Source: Anaerolineales bacterium
Lineage (GTDB): Bacteria > Chloroflexota > Anaerolineae > Anaerolineales > Villigracilaceae
Direction: 5' to 3'
DNA length: 64,000 nucleotides
Assembly (NCBI GenBank): GCA_013140605.1
Contig: JABFSL010000001.1
Span: 1-64,000, forward strand
This document shows positions 41,635 through 52,700 of this stretch, in pieces. The notes under the pieces are model-generated. The model was not told where the DNA came from. It saw only the letters and a list, made by a program, of their open reading frames with translations, and ran no database searches. Numbering within the stretch: position 1 is the stretch's first letter; every line of letters begins with the position of its first letter. Position numbers and translations under genes: made by a program.

Positions 41635-44346
41635 CTACTTCACTAAATTTCTCAACACTGTATGCAGAATACCGCCGTTGCGATAATAATTCACCTCAAC
41701 ATCGGTATTCAACAACACTGTCGTTTTGAATTCAAGCACCTTGCCGTCGGATTTCTTCGCCTTGACCGTGATCTCGCTTTGGGGTTTGATCTGGTCATTG
41801 AGGCCTTCGATGGTAAAGACTTCGCTTCCATCCAGACCGAGGGACTCGGCGTTTTGTCCCTGAGTGAATCTCAGCGGAAGCACGCCCATGCCGACTAAAT
41901 TCGAACGATGAATGCGCTCGAACGATTCAGCGATGACCGCCTTCACGCCTTGCAGCATCGGACCCTTTGCGGCCCAGTCACGGCTGGAGCCTGTGCCATA
42001 TTCCTTGCCTGCGAGGACAATGGATGCGACACCCGCTTCCTTGTATTTCATCGCCGCATCGAAGATGGACATTTCTGCGCCATCGGGTTGATGTTTCGTT
42101 AAATTGCCTTCCTTCGGCGCGACCATCACATTCTTCAAGCGGATATTCGCAAACGTTCCACGTGCCATGACCAGATCATTGCCACGGCGTGTGCCGTATT
42201 GATTGAAGTCCTTCGGCTGAACTCCGCGCTCCTGTAAAAATTTTCCAGCAGGAGAATCTGCAGCGATGTTGCCCGCAGGCGAGATATGATCGGTGGTAAT
42301 CGAATCACCAAACATGCCAAGCACGCGCGCATCCTTGATTTCTTGAATGGACGGCGTATCCAATGTCAAAGTCTGGAAATATGGCGGATGATGAATATAG
42401 GTCGAGTCATCGTTCCACTCGAATAGATTGCCTTCTTTGACTTTAATTTCTTTCCACATATCAGAACCAGAGAATACGTCCGCATATTTGGATTTGAACA
42501 TCTCAGCACGGACATTCGCCTCAATCGCTTCGCTGATTTCCTGTTGGCTGGGCCACAAATCTTTGAGATATACAGGCTGATTGTTTTTATCTGTGCCAAG
42601 CGGCTCGGTGACCAGATCAATATCCACGGTGCCGGCGAGGGCATACGCGACGACTAAAGGTGGAGATGCAAGATAATTTGCTTTGACTAACGGATGCACG
42701 CGGCCTTCAAAGTTGCGATTGCCGGAGATCACGGCCGCAGCAACAAGGTCACTGCCTGTGACAGCCTTCGCAACTTCACCGGGCAATGGACCGGAGTTGC
42801 CGATACAAGTTGTGCAGCCATAAGCGATGACATTGAAACCAAGTTTGGAAAGAGGCTCGATCAAGCCAGCGCTCTTAAGATATTCAGTCACAACCAATGA
42901 GCCGGGTGCAAGAGAGGTCTTCACATACGGCTTTACATTCAAACCTTTTTCAACTGCCTTCTTTGCGACAAGTCCAGCCGCGATCAATACGGACGGATTG
43001 GATGTGTTGGTACAGGAGGTAATGGCGGCGATCACAACCGCGCCATGCTTCATGATTTGTGAGCCGCCGTTCGTACCGAAAGTGGCTTCGCGATTCAAGG
43101 CATCACCGGAAAGTTCGTAGCCGCGATCTTTAATCGGGGCGGTAAGAGCTTTTCGGAATGTATCCTTCATATCGGTCAGAGCGACGCGGTCCTGTGGTCG
43201 CTTGGGTCCCGCCAAAGATGGCACAACAGATGAGAGGTCAAGTTCGAGGGTGTCGGTGAATTCTGGTTCGGGGGAATTTGCGTCGCGGAATAATCCCTGC
43301 GCGCGCATGTATGCTTCGGTGCGATCAATCACTTCGTCTGGCCGACCCGTTAGACGCATGTAGCGAAGCGTCTCTTCATCGACTGGGAAATATCCCATCG
43401 TGGCGCCATATTCGGGAGCCATGTTCGCAATTGTGGCGCGATCTGTTAGCGACATGTTGTTGAGGCCTTCGCCAAAGAACTCAACGAATTTATCAACCAC
43501 GCCTTTTTTACGCAGCATTTGAGTGACGGTCAGCACGAGGTCGGTGGCAGTGACACCTTCATTAAGTTTGCCGTAAAGTTTGAAACCGATCACATCGGGG
43601 AGAAGCATGTCCATCGGCTGGCCGAGCATGACGGCTTCGGCTTCGATACCGCCCACGCCCCAGCCGACAACGCCGAGGCCGTTGATCATGGTGGTGTGCG
43701 AGTCAGTGCCGACGACGGTGTCGGGAAATGCCAAAACCTCCGAGGTTTTGGAAACCTCGGAGGTCTCCTTTGTCATCACAACTTCGGCAAGATTTTCCAA
43801 ATTGACTTGATGCACAATGCCGGTCATCGGAGGCACAACGCGGAAATTGGTGAAAGCTTTTTGTCCCCATTTCAAAAATTCATAACGTTCGCGGTTGCGT
43901 GTGAACTCGACTTCAGTATTGCGGTTGAGCGCATCGGCTGTGGCGAAAAAATCAACCTGCACCGAGTGGTCAATGACGAGGTCAACCGGCACGAGCGGAT
44001 TAATTTTCTTCGGGTCGCCGCCCAAACGTGCAACGGCTGAACGCATGGATGCGAGGTCAACGACTGCGGGCACGCCTGTAAAATCCTGCATCACCACGCG
44101 GCCGGGCAAAAACGGAATGCCGGGTCGCGCCCCTTTCGGCGTCCACGCGGCGATGTTCTTCACATCATTCTGCGTGATCTCGTTATCATTGCATTGACGA
44201 AGGGCGGCTTCCAACACGATGCGGATCGAGAAAGGCAGTTTGCTCAACTTGACGAGACCCGCCTTCTCCAGCGCATCGAGGCGGAAGAAAATATATTCCT
44301 TATTCCCCACTTTCAATACATCACGGGACTTAAATAGATCGTTCAT
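41635..44346 (-). CDS. acnA: Aconitate hydratase (AcnA type)
   Basis: The 903-residue protein has the iron-sulfur cysteine motifs in '[10 protein letters not shown]' and '[12 protein letters not shown]' and '[26 protein letters not shown]', and the swivelling C-terminal domain with '[15 protein letters not shown]'-like sequence. It interconverts citrate and isocitrate in the TCA cycle. An unusual in-frame segment '[16 protein letters not shown]' lies immediately before '[12 protein letters not shown]', encoded by a 13-bp hairpin repeat. The rest of the enzyme looks intact, so it is probably functional. Confidence 0.96.
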   Translation of the reverse strand: MNDLFKSRDVLKVGNKEYIFFRLDALEKAGLVKLSKLPFSIRIVLEAALRQCNDNEITQNDVKNIAAWTPKGARPGIPFLPGRVVMQDFTGVPAVVDLASMRSAVARLGGDPKKINPLVPVDLVIDHSVQVDFFATADALNRNTEVEFTRNRERYEFLKWGQKAFTNFRVVPPMTGIVHQVNLENLAEVVMTKETSEVSKTSEVLAFPDTVVGTDSHTTMINGLGVVGWGVGGIEAEAVMLGQPMDMLLPDVIGFKLYGKLNEGVTATDLVLTVTQMLRKKGVVDKFVEFFGEGLNNMSLTDRATIANMAPEYGATMGYFPVDEETLRYMRLTGRPDEVIDRTEAYMRAQGLFRDANSPEPEFTDTLELDLSSVVPSLAGPKRPQDRVALTDMKDTFRKALTAPIKDRGYELSGDALNREATFGTNGGSQIMKHGAVVIAAITSCTNTSNPSVLIAAGLVAKKAVEKGLNVKPYVKTSLAPGSLVVTEYLKSAGLIEPLSKLGFNVIAYGCTTCIGNSGPLPGEVAKAVTGSDLVAAAVISGNRNFEGRVHPLVKANYLASPPLVVAYALAGTVDIDLVTEPLGTDKNNQPVYLKDLWPSQQEISEAIEANVRAEMFKSKYADVFSGSDMWKEIKVKEGNLFEWNDDSTYIHHPPYFQTLTLDTPSIQEIKDARVLGMFGDSITTDHISPAGNIAADSPAGKFLQERGVQPKDFNQYGTRRGNDLVMARGTFANIRLKNVMVAPKEGNLTKHQPDGAEMSIFDAAMKYKEAGVASIVLAGKEYGTGSSRDWAAKGPMLQGVKAVIAESFERIHRSNLVGMGVLPLRFTQGQNAESLGLDGSEVFTIEGLNDQIKPQSEITVKAKKSDGKVLEFKTTVLLNTDVEVNYYRNGGILHTVLRNLVK
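43736..43764. repeat. In-frame hairpin repeat inside aconitase
   Basis: ACCTCCGAGGTTT and AAACCTCGGAGGT form a perfect 13-bp stem with the loop TGG. On the coding strand it gives the repeated 'TSEV' peptide ('[12 protein letters not shown]') just before a highly conserved aconitase block, at a place where homologues have a short linker. Confidence 0.8.
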
Positions 44347-44451
44347 AGGTTCACTCCTTTGGTGGTATTACAATATTTTCACCACAGCTTTTGAAGAACC
44401 CAAAGGAGCGCCTTTGATATCCTTGACACCGTGTGGTGGGGTTTATTAACC

Positions 44452-44550
44452 ATGTCGTTGCGAGGAGGGCGTTCTTCCCGACGAAGCAACCTCTCACCAT
44501 ATTAGGAGATTGCTTCGGGCTAAGATCAAGAGCGCCCTCGCAACGACATA
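44452..44550. repeat. MITE-like palindrome, copy 3
   Basis: ATGTCGTTGCGAGGAGGGCG on the left is matched by CGCCCTCGCAACGACAT on the right. The internal GACGAAGCAA and GGAGATTGCTTCG form a second stem. It occupies half of the gap between aconitase and adenosine deaminase. Confidence 0.8.
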
Positions 44551-44553
44551 AAC

Positions 44554-45591
44554 TTACAACTCCATTTCCTTCTTCAGCGATGCAACCAGCTTTTGTTTTT
44601 CCACATCAGGCAAAAATGCCGCCTGCACCGCATCGATCACAGAGTTCTTCAACACATCCATTGGCACAAGCAACTCTTCACATACATGCTGATATTCATG
44701 CGACAATGTAATTCTCGAAACACTTGGGTCATCTGTGTTGACGGTCGCCTTTATACCAGCTTCAAGCATGCGCGGCAGCGGATGTTCGACCAGCGACCCG
44801 ACAACACCGGATTGATAATTACTTGTCACGCACACTTCAAAGACTGCGCCAAGTTCGCGCGCCAGTTGAGTGGCTTTCTCACTTTCCAAGACACGCACAC
44901 CGTGACCAATACGCTCCGCGCTCAAATTTTGCAAAGCATCGCTTACATTCTCAGCGGGACCCCATTCTCCGGCATGGATCGTGATATGCAGGCCAGCCTG
45001 TTTTGCTTCCCTGAAAATTCCATAAAACGGTTCGGATTTAAATTCCGCTTCATTGCCAGCCAGATCCAACCCTGTCAAACCATCTTTAATATATTCGGCC
45101 GCCAGCCAGGCCACCTGTTCGGCGAGCTCAGGGCTTTCATGACGATTCACCGAAGCGATCAAACCAACCTTTATTTTATATTTCTTCGCGGCTTCCTGCG
45201 CGCTGGCGACCACCCAATCCATCACATCGTTTAATGGAAACCCCTCAGCACGGCTGAGCGCAACAGGGGTGAAGCGCAGTTCAAGGTAACGAACATTATC
45301 CTTTGCTGCATCCTCCACGGCCTCCCGTGTGACACGGTCGATCACATCGGGAGATTTATAAAAGAGCCGCAGGGTTTTAAATTTATCGAGGAAGTTGGTG
45401 AAGGTCATCGGGTCCTGATCCTGCACCTGCACCAGGCCGCTCAAGTTATACATACTGGCAGGAACCGTCACGCCGTGCTGTCTGGCAACATCCAGCATGG
45501 TTGTCAGCCGCAAAGACCCTTCAAGATGGCGATGAAGCTCCACCTTTGGAAGAGAAAAATACTTATTTAGCGGAGCAGTATCTTCGCGCAA
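44554..45591 (-). CDS. add: Adenosine deaminase
   Basis: The 345-residue protein has the metal-binding HXH in 'KVELHRHLEGSLR', 'TIHAGEWGPAENV', the general-base region 'RIGHGVRVL' and the C-terminal 'TVNTDDPSVSRITLSHEY', all hallmarks of the zinc adenosine/adenine deaminase family. It converts adenosine to inosine in purine salvage. The 'HAGE' and 'NTDDP' blocks fit adenosine rather than AMP deaminases. It lies 17 bases downstream of secA on the same strand. Confidence 0.94.
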   Translation of the reverse strand: MREDTAPLNKYFSLPKVELHRHLEGSLRLTTMLDVARQHGVTVPASMYNLSGLVQVQDQDPMTFTNFLDKFKTLRLFYKSPDVIDRVTREAVEDAAKDNVRYLELRFTPVALSRAEGFPLNDVMDWVVASAQEAAKKYKIKVGLIASVNRHESPELAEQVAWLAAEYIKDGLTGLDLAGNEAEFKSEPFYGIFREAKQAGLHITIHAGEWGPAENVSDALQNLSAERIGHGVRVLESEKATQLARELGAVFEVCVTSNYQSGVVGSLVEHPLPRMLEAGIKATVNTDDPSVSRITLSHEYQHVCEELLVPMDVLKNSVIDAVQAAFLPDVEKQKLVASLKKEMEL

Positions 45592-45607
45592 CAGCCTGCC
45601 TCTAAAT

Positions 45608-48600
45608 TTAACGACGTTTCCTTTTCTTCTTATTGCCGCCGATCTGTACCTGCGTTTCAGCGGGCGCGGCGGCCATCACATTGCTCTCGGAAGTTTCGAT
45701 CGGAGTGATCTCAACCCGCCGCGGTCTTGCCGCAAATGCGCGCCCGATCACAAGGCCGCGCACATCTTCAAGTAACTGCTGGAACATCTCAGACGCACGG
45801 CCTTTGTATTGTACCAGCGGGTCACGTTGGGCGTAAGCTTCGAGACCGATGGACACACGCAAGGCCTCGACCTTCGTCAAATATTCGACCCACAACTCGC
45901 TGAACGCGCTTAATAATAATTGACGATGGACTTCATTCAGCACATATTTGCCAATCGAGTCGACAAGAACCGCGCGGTCTGACTCACTGATGGCTGGTGC
46001 AGTCTCGTTGAGCCGCCCTTCCCCGAATGCGATGCGCGCCGCGGGCCCGAAATCTGAAAGTTTCTGCGCGTTCTGATTCAAACGTGAGAATTCACTCTGG
46101 CCCCAGGTGGCGCGCAAAGCCGCTTCAGCAGACTCGAGATGCGCCATCACATCTTCATCTATATCCAGCGCTTCGCGGCCATCCAGTAATTGCGCACCCA
46201 GGAAAACATAGGTGAAGCGCATATAGATCTGCCTGACCTGCTTGTGCGTTTTCTGATCGAAAGACGCTCGCGCGCCCTGAGCCAGAGTTAATAACAAACG
46301 CAATTTCGATGCATCTGTATCGGCTGGCTCACGCTGGAGCAGAACATCCAGATCGCGTTCGATCTCTTTATTCAGCCGTTCACGCTTGTGGAGGAGTCCC
46401 TCGCGTGTGGTTTGCAAAACAACTTCGTCCAGTTCATCCCAATCCGCAGGCAGGGGATTCGGCCAGGGCAATTGCTCGCCCACACGGTTCTGAATGGCGC
46501 CGACCAGACGATTGGCGTTCAGCAAAGACATTTGCTGTGCGATCAAATCCAGAATATCTTCCTTCACGCTTTCCGGATCGTCAGTCAAGCCACGCATGAT
46601 CTCGTTATTGAAACGCAAAGGCAAATGCACCAGCGCGTTGATCTCTTCCTGTATCTTTTGCGGACGGGGGCGCTCCGCGTCTTCCATGTCGCGCAGACCC
46701 TGGAAATATGCGTCGAGGGCATCTTCGCGTTCCGATGTTTGTGTCTCAAAGGATTCGCGCGTTTTTTCCACCAGCGATTCGATGGCGCGCAAATTATGAG
46801 CTTCCTCGGCTTCGATGGCGCGCGAGATAAGGTTCAAGGTTGAAGCGCGAACATCCGATGAAATTTGACCAAGAATTAACTTGAACCCATAGGATGGGAA
46901 CAAACCGTTCTGCGACTCGAACGCGGGCTGAACCTGGTCCAGCCAGGCGATCAGTTTCCACGGACCTTCCTCATCGGCGAGGCCAAGGTCAACGCGCTTG
47001 GTCACTTCATTTTGCAGCATCTCGGCGATATCTTCGCTCAAATCTTCCTTCTGGAAAATGAGGTCACGCTGACCGTAGATCTGTGAGCGCTGTGTATTCA
47101 ACACATCGTCGTATTCAAGCAAATGTTTGCGGACGTCAAAGTTAGCGCCTTCCACGCGGGTCTGCGAGCTTTCGATGATGTTACTCACGACACGCACTTC
47201 CAAAGGCAGCGAGTCATCCACTTTGAGGCGTTCCATCAACCCGCTGACCTGCTCGCCGCCAAAAAGGCGCATTAGGTCATCTTGAAGCGAGAGGTAAAAA
47301 CGTGACGAACCCGGGTCACCTTGACGGGCGGCACGGCCGCGGAGCTGATTATCGATGCGGCGCGCTTCGTGACGTTCCGAGCCGATGACATGCAAGCCGC
47401 CCAACTCTTTGACTCTTTCCATATCTTCGAAATATTGCAGGAAGAGTTTTACTTCAGCGTCATAAATGCCAAAGTTGACAGGATCAACTTTCAGCAAAGC
47501 CTGACGGCGCTCTTCGAGAGTCATGTCAAACGGGTCTTCGTATCCTGCCTTTCGAAGCACGCGATTCGCAGCGGAGATGACCTCCTCAGCCACTTCGCCG
47601 CCGAGTTTAATATCCACACCACGGCCAGCCATGTTGGTGGCGATGGTCACCGCGCCGAACGCCCCCGCGCCCGCGATGATCTGCGATTCTTCGGTGTGCT
47701 TGCGCGCGTTCAAGACGAGATGCGAAACACCGCCCTGAATGATCGACTTCAAACGCTCGCCCGCACTTTCAGGCAGGAAGAGCAATTCAAGCAGAGTCTT
47801 TAAATTGGATGGTTCTTCAGGATTGATATTCGTTAAACCATGCGGCTTGATGAAATTCCGCATCGCATCCGGCGTGATCTTTTCGAGCGGTTCATTGAAC
47901 GGCGCGAGTTCGGGAATGAGACGGCCGTCCTCCTCCTTGTTGGTGGCTTTGATAAAAGCCTCCCGGACCAGAGTCACTTGCAGTAAACGGCGGACAGGCT
48001 CGGCCTTGAGTCGACCCGAAAGACGGTCGGATGATTCAACCGAGGTGGTGCCAACCAGCATCGGTTTGCCAAGCGCGTTATAGCGGATGATCTCGGTCGC
48101 AATGGCGCGCAATTTTGCTTCGACCGTGCGATAGATCACATCCGGAAAATCTTTTCGTTTATAGAACAATGGCGCGGTTTCACCCATGCGCGCAAAATAT
48201 GAATAGGGATAGCCTTCATCATCTTTTGTCTTGATCTCTGTCAATGAAGCGCCCTTGCCATAGGATTGATATTCCAGATTCGGCGGGACGGGCGCGACTT
48301 CCAATTTATAGATCTTGTTGAATTCCTCGGCTTCGGTCAGCGCGGTACCGGTCATGCCCGCCAGTTTTTGATACATGCGAAAATAATTTTGCAATGTGAT
48401 GGTGGCATAGGTGACGTTCTCCGGCTCGACCTTCACACCTTCCTTGGCTTCCACGGCCTGATGCAGACCGTCGCTCCAACGGCGGCCGGGCATTTGGCGC
48501 CCCGTGAATTCATCCACGATGACAACCTTGCCGCCCAGCACAAGATATTCCTTGTTGCGGATAAACAGGAACTGCGCGCGCAAGGATTGTTCGAGATAGC

Positions 48601-49630
48601 CTGTGAGACGCGCCTGCTCGGGAGTTAAATCTTCGGGTCTATCTGGGTCGAGCAGGGTCGTACCCAAAATGGATTCAACGTGACTGATACCGACTTCGGT
48701 CAAAGAGACGTTGCGATTCTTTTCATCCACTTCAAAATCTTCAGGTCTGAGTTGCTTGACGACCTGCGCCATCTTGCCGTACCACTCCAGGTCACCGGAA
48801 GCAGGCCCGGAGATAATAAGCGGCGTGCGCGCCTCATCGATCAGCACGTTATCCACTTCATCGACGATGGCGTAATAATGTCCGCGCTGAACACGTTGAT
48901 CCAAACGCATGGCCATGTTATCGCGCAGATAGTCGAAACCGAATTCAGAATTCGTGCCGTAGGTGACATCCGCGCTGTAGGCTTCGACACGATCCACGAG
49001 ACGCAAATGATGCTGATCTTCATGCGGTGACTCGCGTTCGAAATCCACCATGAAGGCTTTCTTGCCGTTCTCGGTGGCGGCGGCCATTTGCAAAACACCG
49101 ACCGAAACGCCGAGGGCGGTGAAAATGGGAGCCATCCAACGCGCATCACGCCGCGCCAGATAATCATTGGTTGTAATGAGATGCACACCATGACCGGTCA
49201 GCGTGTTGAGATAGACAGGCATGGTCGAAACGAGAGTCTTGCCTTCGCCTGTGCGCATCTCCGCGATCTGACCGCTATGCAGGGCCGCGCCGCCGATGAT
49301 CTGTACATCATAATGGCGCTGACCTATCGTGCGCTTGGAGGCCTCACGCACGGCGGCAAAGGCCTCAGGCATGATCTCATCCAACGCATCCTGTTCGAAC
49401 TTCTGGCGTTCATCGTTCCCCCCCTGCCCCCCGACTGGCGGGGGGTTTAAGCCCTCCAATGCCCGCGCGATGCGAGCCTTGAATTCGTCTGTCTTGGCGC
49501 GCAAGGCATCATCACTTAAGGCTTCATACTCCGCCTCAAGCGCATTGACCTGTACAACGAGGTCGGCAAATTGGTCAACTGTCTTTTTTGTGGGGTCGCC
49601 ACTGAATAATTTTACAAAGTTTTTAAGCAT
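45608..49630 (-). CDS. secA: Preprotein translocase ATPase SecA (unusually long)
   Basis: The 1340-residue protein has Walker A 'MRTGEGKTLV', 'DEVDNVLIDEARTPL', the preprotein cross-linking region, 'GRQMPGRRWSDGLHQAVEAKEG', 'GTALTEAEEF', and 'GRAARQGDPGSSRFYLSLQDDLMRLF'. It powers protein export through SecYEG. It is far longer than the usual 830-950 residues; the extra length is in inserted coiled-coil-like sequence between about residues 560 and 700 and in a long C-terminal region. The C-terminus ends in a basic 'KKKRKRR' tail instead of the zinc-binding SecB-interaction motif. A short hairpin repeat is inserted near the N-terminus ('LNPPPVGGQGGNDE'). Confidence 0.95.
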   Translation of the reverse strand: MLKNFVKLFSGDPTKKTVDQFADLVVQVNALEAEYEALSDDALRAKTDEFKARIARALEGLNPPPVGGQGGNDERQKFEQDALDEIMPEAFAAVREASKRTIGQRHYDVQIIGGAALHSGQIAEMRTGEGKTLVSTMPVYLNTLTGHGVHLITTNDYLARRDARWMAPIFTALGVSVGVLQMAAATENGKKAFMVDFERESPHEDQHHLRLVDRVEAYSADVTYGTNSEFGFDYLRDNMAMRLDQRVQRGHYYAIVDEVDNVLIDEARTPLIISGPASGDLEWYGKMAQVVKQLRPEDFEVDEKNRNVSLTEVGISHVESILGTTLLDPDRPEDLTPEQARLTGYLEQSLRAQFLFIRNKEYLVLGGKVVIVDEFTGRQMPGRRWSDGLHQAVEAKEGVKVEPENVTYATITLQNYFRMYQKLAGMTGTALTEAEEFNKIYKLEVAPVPPNLEYQSYGKGASLTEIKTKDDEGYPYSYFARMGETAPLFYKRKDFPDVIYRTVEAKLRAIATEIIRYNALGKPMLVGTTSVESSDRLSGRLKAEPVRRLLQVTLVREAFIKATNKEEDGRLIPELAPFNEPLEKITPDAMRNFIKPHGLTNINPEEPSNLKTLLELLFLPESAGERLKSIIQGGVSHLVLNARKHTEESQIIAGAGAFGAVTIATNMAGRGVDIKLGGEVAEEVISAANRVLRKAGYEDPFDMTLEERRQALLKVDPVNFGIYDAEVKLFLQYFEDMERVKELGGLHVIGSERHEARRIDNQLRGRAARQGDPGSSRFYLSLQDDLMRLFGGEQVSGLMERLKVDDSLPLEVRVVSNIIESSQTRVEGANFDVRKHLLEYDDVLNTQRSQIYGQRDLIFQKEDLSEDIAEMLQNEVTKRVDLGLADEEGPWKLIAWLDQVQPAFESQNGLFPSYGFKLILGQISSDVRASTLNLISRAIEAEEAHNLRAIESLVEKTRESFETQTSEREDALDAYFQGLRDMEDAERPRPQKIQEEINALVHLPLRFNNEIMRGLTDDPESVKEDILDLIAQQMSLLNANRLVGAIQNRVGEQLPWPNPLPADWDELDEVVLQTTREGLLHKRERLNKEIERDLDVLLQREPADTDASKLRLLLTLAQGARASFDQKTHKQVRQIYMRFTYVFLGAQLLDGREALDIDEDVMAHLESAEAALRATWGQSEFSRLNQNAQKLSDFGPAARIAFGEGRLNETAPAISESDRAVLVDSIGKYVLNEVHRQLLLSAFSELWVEYLTKVEALRVSIGLEAYAQRDPLVQYKGRASEMFQQLLEDVRGLVIGRAFAARPRRVEITPIETSESNVMAAAPAETQVQIGGNKKKRKRR
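49417..49452. repeat. In-frame G/C hairpin repeat near the start of secA
   Basis: Six C and six G residues flank a 7-base loop inside a longer C/G-rich block. On the coding strand it contributes 'LNPPPVGGQGGNDE', between 'ARALEG' and 'RQKFEQDALDEIMPEAF', where SecA homologues have a short loop. The stem is short, so this case is weaker than the other two inserts. Confidence 0.5.
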
Positions 49631-49744
49631 AAGTTCCCTTTCAAGAAAGGGATTATAGCATGGGAGGGAATATGGAAAATTTGAATTGCGTTAATGTTTT
49701 TAGCATGCCCCTACCAACAAAGCCATATAAAGATATTCCGTTTA

Positions 49745-52700
49745 TTATTGAAATCTACTGAATAGAAAATTAAAAAAAGTGCTAGAAAAAAATTGTGTGC
49801 CCAAACATATTAATATTAATACTAACACAACCAAAATCAAAACTCCTATAACAGGTAATATCGTCTGAGGCTTCTCAACGCGATTCAAAGGCAAGTAACT
49901 ATCTTCAGCAAGTCTTTTTCGCGCCCAACTTACCGCATTTGCATCAACATCCAAGGGCTTTATTTTTTTTCTAGGATATTGTTGCTTCGTTGGCTGCTCA
50001 ATTAAATTTAGCGAACCATCTTGACTGATCACAGCTGATCCTTGTTCTTGCAAAAGGTCAATCTGTTTAATATTCTTTTTCATTATTGAAATATTAGGTG
50101 AGGGACGTTCAAGAGTAATTACATCTTTAATTTTATTTAAAGTTGCAGAATCACGGGAAAGTTTTGAAATATAGTGTTTCGCTCTCTCATAATATAAAGA
50201 TGTTTTTCTATCCTGATATTCCACCATAGCTTTTACAGCTTCTAATCTAACTTTATAGTCAACTTCGACGGGCATGTTAGAATCACCTAAAGACTTAATA
50301 TGATTAGAAAAAGTCGAGAATTTACTATTAGGGTCAGACTGTTTCCAATTGGTTATTTTCTCTACATACTCATCCCATATAAAAATTTCTGGAAATAACG
50401 CCAAATAATCCTCTACAAAAACTTCCCAACCAAAATCATCACTTAAGAAATTGGCCGAAATTGCATATCCACGCAACATATCTTCGCCTGTACCGGGCTT
50501 TTCATAAAATCTTCGAAGTAATGATGTTCGTGTATTTACCAACCATAGACGGAAGGTTTGAACTTGAATTACAGAGTTATTCAAGTTATCTGAAAGCAGT
50601 TCTCCATCCATCACTATCATTGCCAGCAATTGGTTTGAAAAAGAGTTTGTAGAAATTTTACCAATAAAATATTGCAGCACTTTGTCTATGTTATTTATAT
50701 CGTTCCATTGAGATTTTAAAATCACGTATAAAACTCTAACATTTTCATCACACAAAGAACCTAGCCTAGGGAGATCTCTATCAAAGTTTATCTTTAAAAA
50801 CCTCTCCAATCTCGGGTTTTTTTCAAAGATAAATTTCGGCCTGCTCAATTTTCGATATTCATTATACAAATTCTCGTAGAAATAAATAATATAGTCCATC
50901 TCTTCAAGATTGACTATGACATCAAAAAACCATTGCTCAGGAAAGTTTGACCTTGTAACAGAAATAGATGTTAGTCGATTAATAAGGTCGAAACATCTCT
51001 TTCTATCCAAATCGTGCAAAACTAAAATTTCCGTTTTCAGCATCATAACCAAAGATTCAACATGATCTATCTGTATTGAAATTTCATCATCCGTCAATGG
51101 GACTTCAAGGAACCTAAACAACAATTCTGAAAAAAGTTCACTATCATCCCTGCCAGAGTTAAGTAACCAAATTAAACCACTAATCTTCTTCTCTTGGCAA
51201 AAATATTCAGTAACTTCAAGCCAATTGGCATCTGATCTGGTTACAAACCCCATTAATGATTTATTGAAAACTTCAAAGTCAAAAGGAAATAATTTCAACA
51301 AATATCTCAAGGAAAAATCAGTAACTTCATTATTGCCGATTAAATCCACGCGCAAGAAAAGATCATTCATAATTTTCTGAGTAATAACACCGAAGTTTAT
51401 ACGCTCGTGATTTTCCACGTAATTGACAAACGAACTTCCTAAGAGCCTCAGCATATCTTTGTTATGAAGATCAACTTGTAGACACGAATAAAGTTCAAAC
51501 CAGTCTTCGCCTATCAAGTGTTGATCAAACAACCAATTCGTACGCAGAACAAACATTCTTAATGCTATATTATGATGCTTAGGAGAATAAAAGCTGGATT
51601 CTTGCATTACAAGTCGAAACAATTCATCATTAATATGTACAGAAAAGCTTTCCAATAAATCGGTATTACCGCTTATAGTCTCAGAAAACTTATGAATAAA
51701 CTCAAAAAACGAATCAACATCCCTTAAGCCAACATTATTTATTTTATTGCTAAAAGGCAAAAGGAGTGCCCGCTTTGCTTCGGACGATAGCTTTATAGGT
51801 GCCTGATCAATCAAAGCATAAAGCATATCAGTTGCAGGCAAATCATTTTTTATTCGAGATTCAATAAGCCCATAATCATTATTCTCTTTGATTGCTTGCA
51901 AAGTATTTTTATCTGAAATAACAGAAAAAATACTTGCACCTGGAGGCAAATCCTTCCCGGTCAGGATCGCCGCAATTAATGAGGCGTTCTTGACAGCACA
52001 ACCAACCAGAAAGTATTTTCTTAATTTCTGGATAAATTCTTCATCCGAAAAATCATTACTAAAATATGTGCTTATATAAAGCAAGTCCTCGTACAATTCA
52101 GTTTTGACACCTAAGATAGAATCAAGACTTGGAGGAATTATCCCGCCCAACGCTTTTGGGAGAGGGTTATTATAAAACCGTAGATTAACATTATTTTCCG
52201 TAATGTAATCAAGTGCAAAAGTTAATATGCCAAAAAGAGGCCAAAGAAGAATCTGGGCCTTTTGAACAATGTTTAATTTTTGATGCCATTCAAGATCAGA
52301 ACATAAAACAACTACATCCAAATTAGATCGTTTCTTGTTTAAGCTACCAGCAAAAGCATTGATAAGAGCAATTACAAAGGGATCATCCTTTTCATCCCAT
52401 CTTTCAATTGATTCTACATTTGGAAGCAATTCTGAACTTACACCTCCAGGAGAGGTGTAATCTTTTAGCGCGTTGGGATGTTTACCAAGGTTATTATTTT
52501 TTTTGTTTTCATACAAGAGTCTCGAATAAAAAAGCTTGCTTATACTAAGATAAGAAGAAATTTGACTTTCATCAAGAAGAGTAAATCGAAGTTGATTAAA
52601 CGGTCTATTAATCCTTGGAATAGAGTCCATACTACGCGCAAACTCTCCCTCCTCACGTCGTTGTATTTGAACAAATAAATAACTTCCCCTAAAAGGTAGA

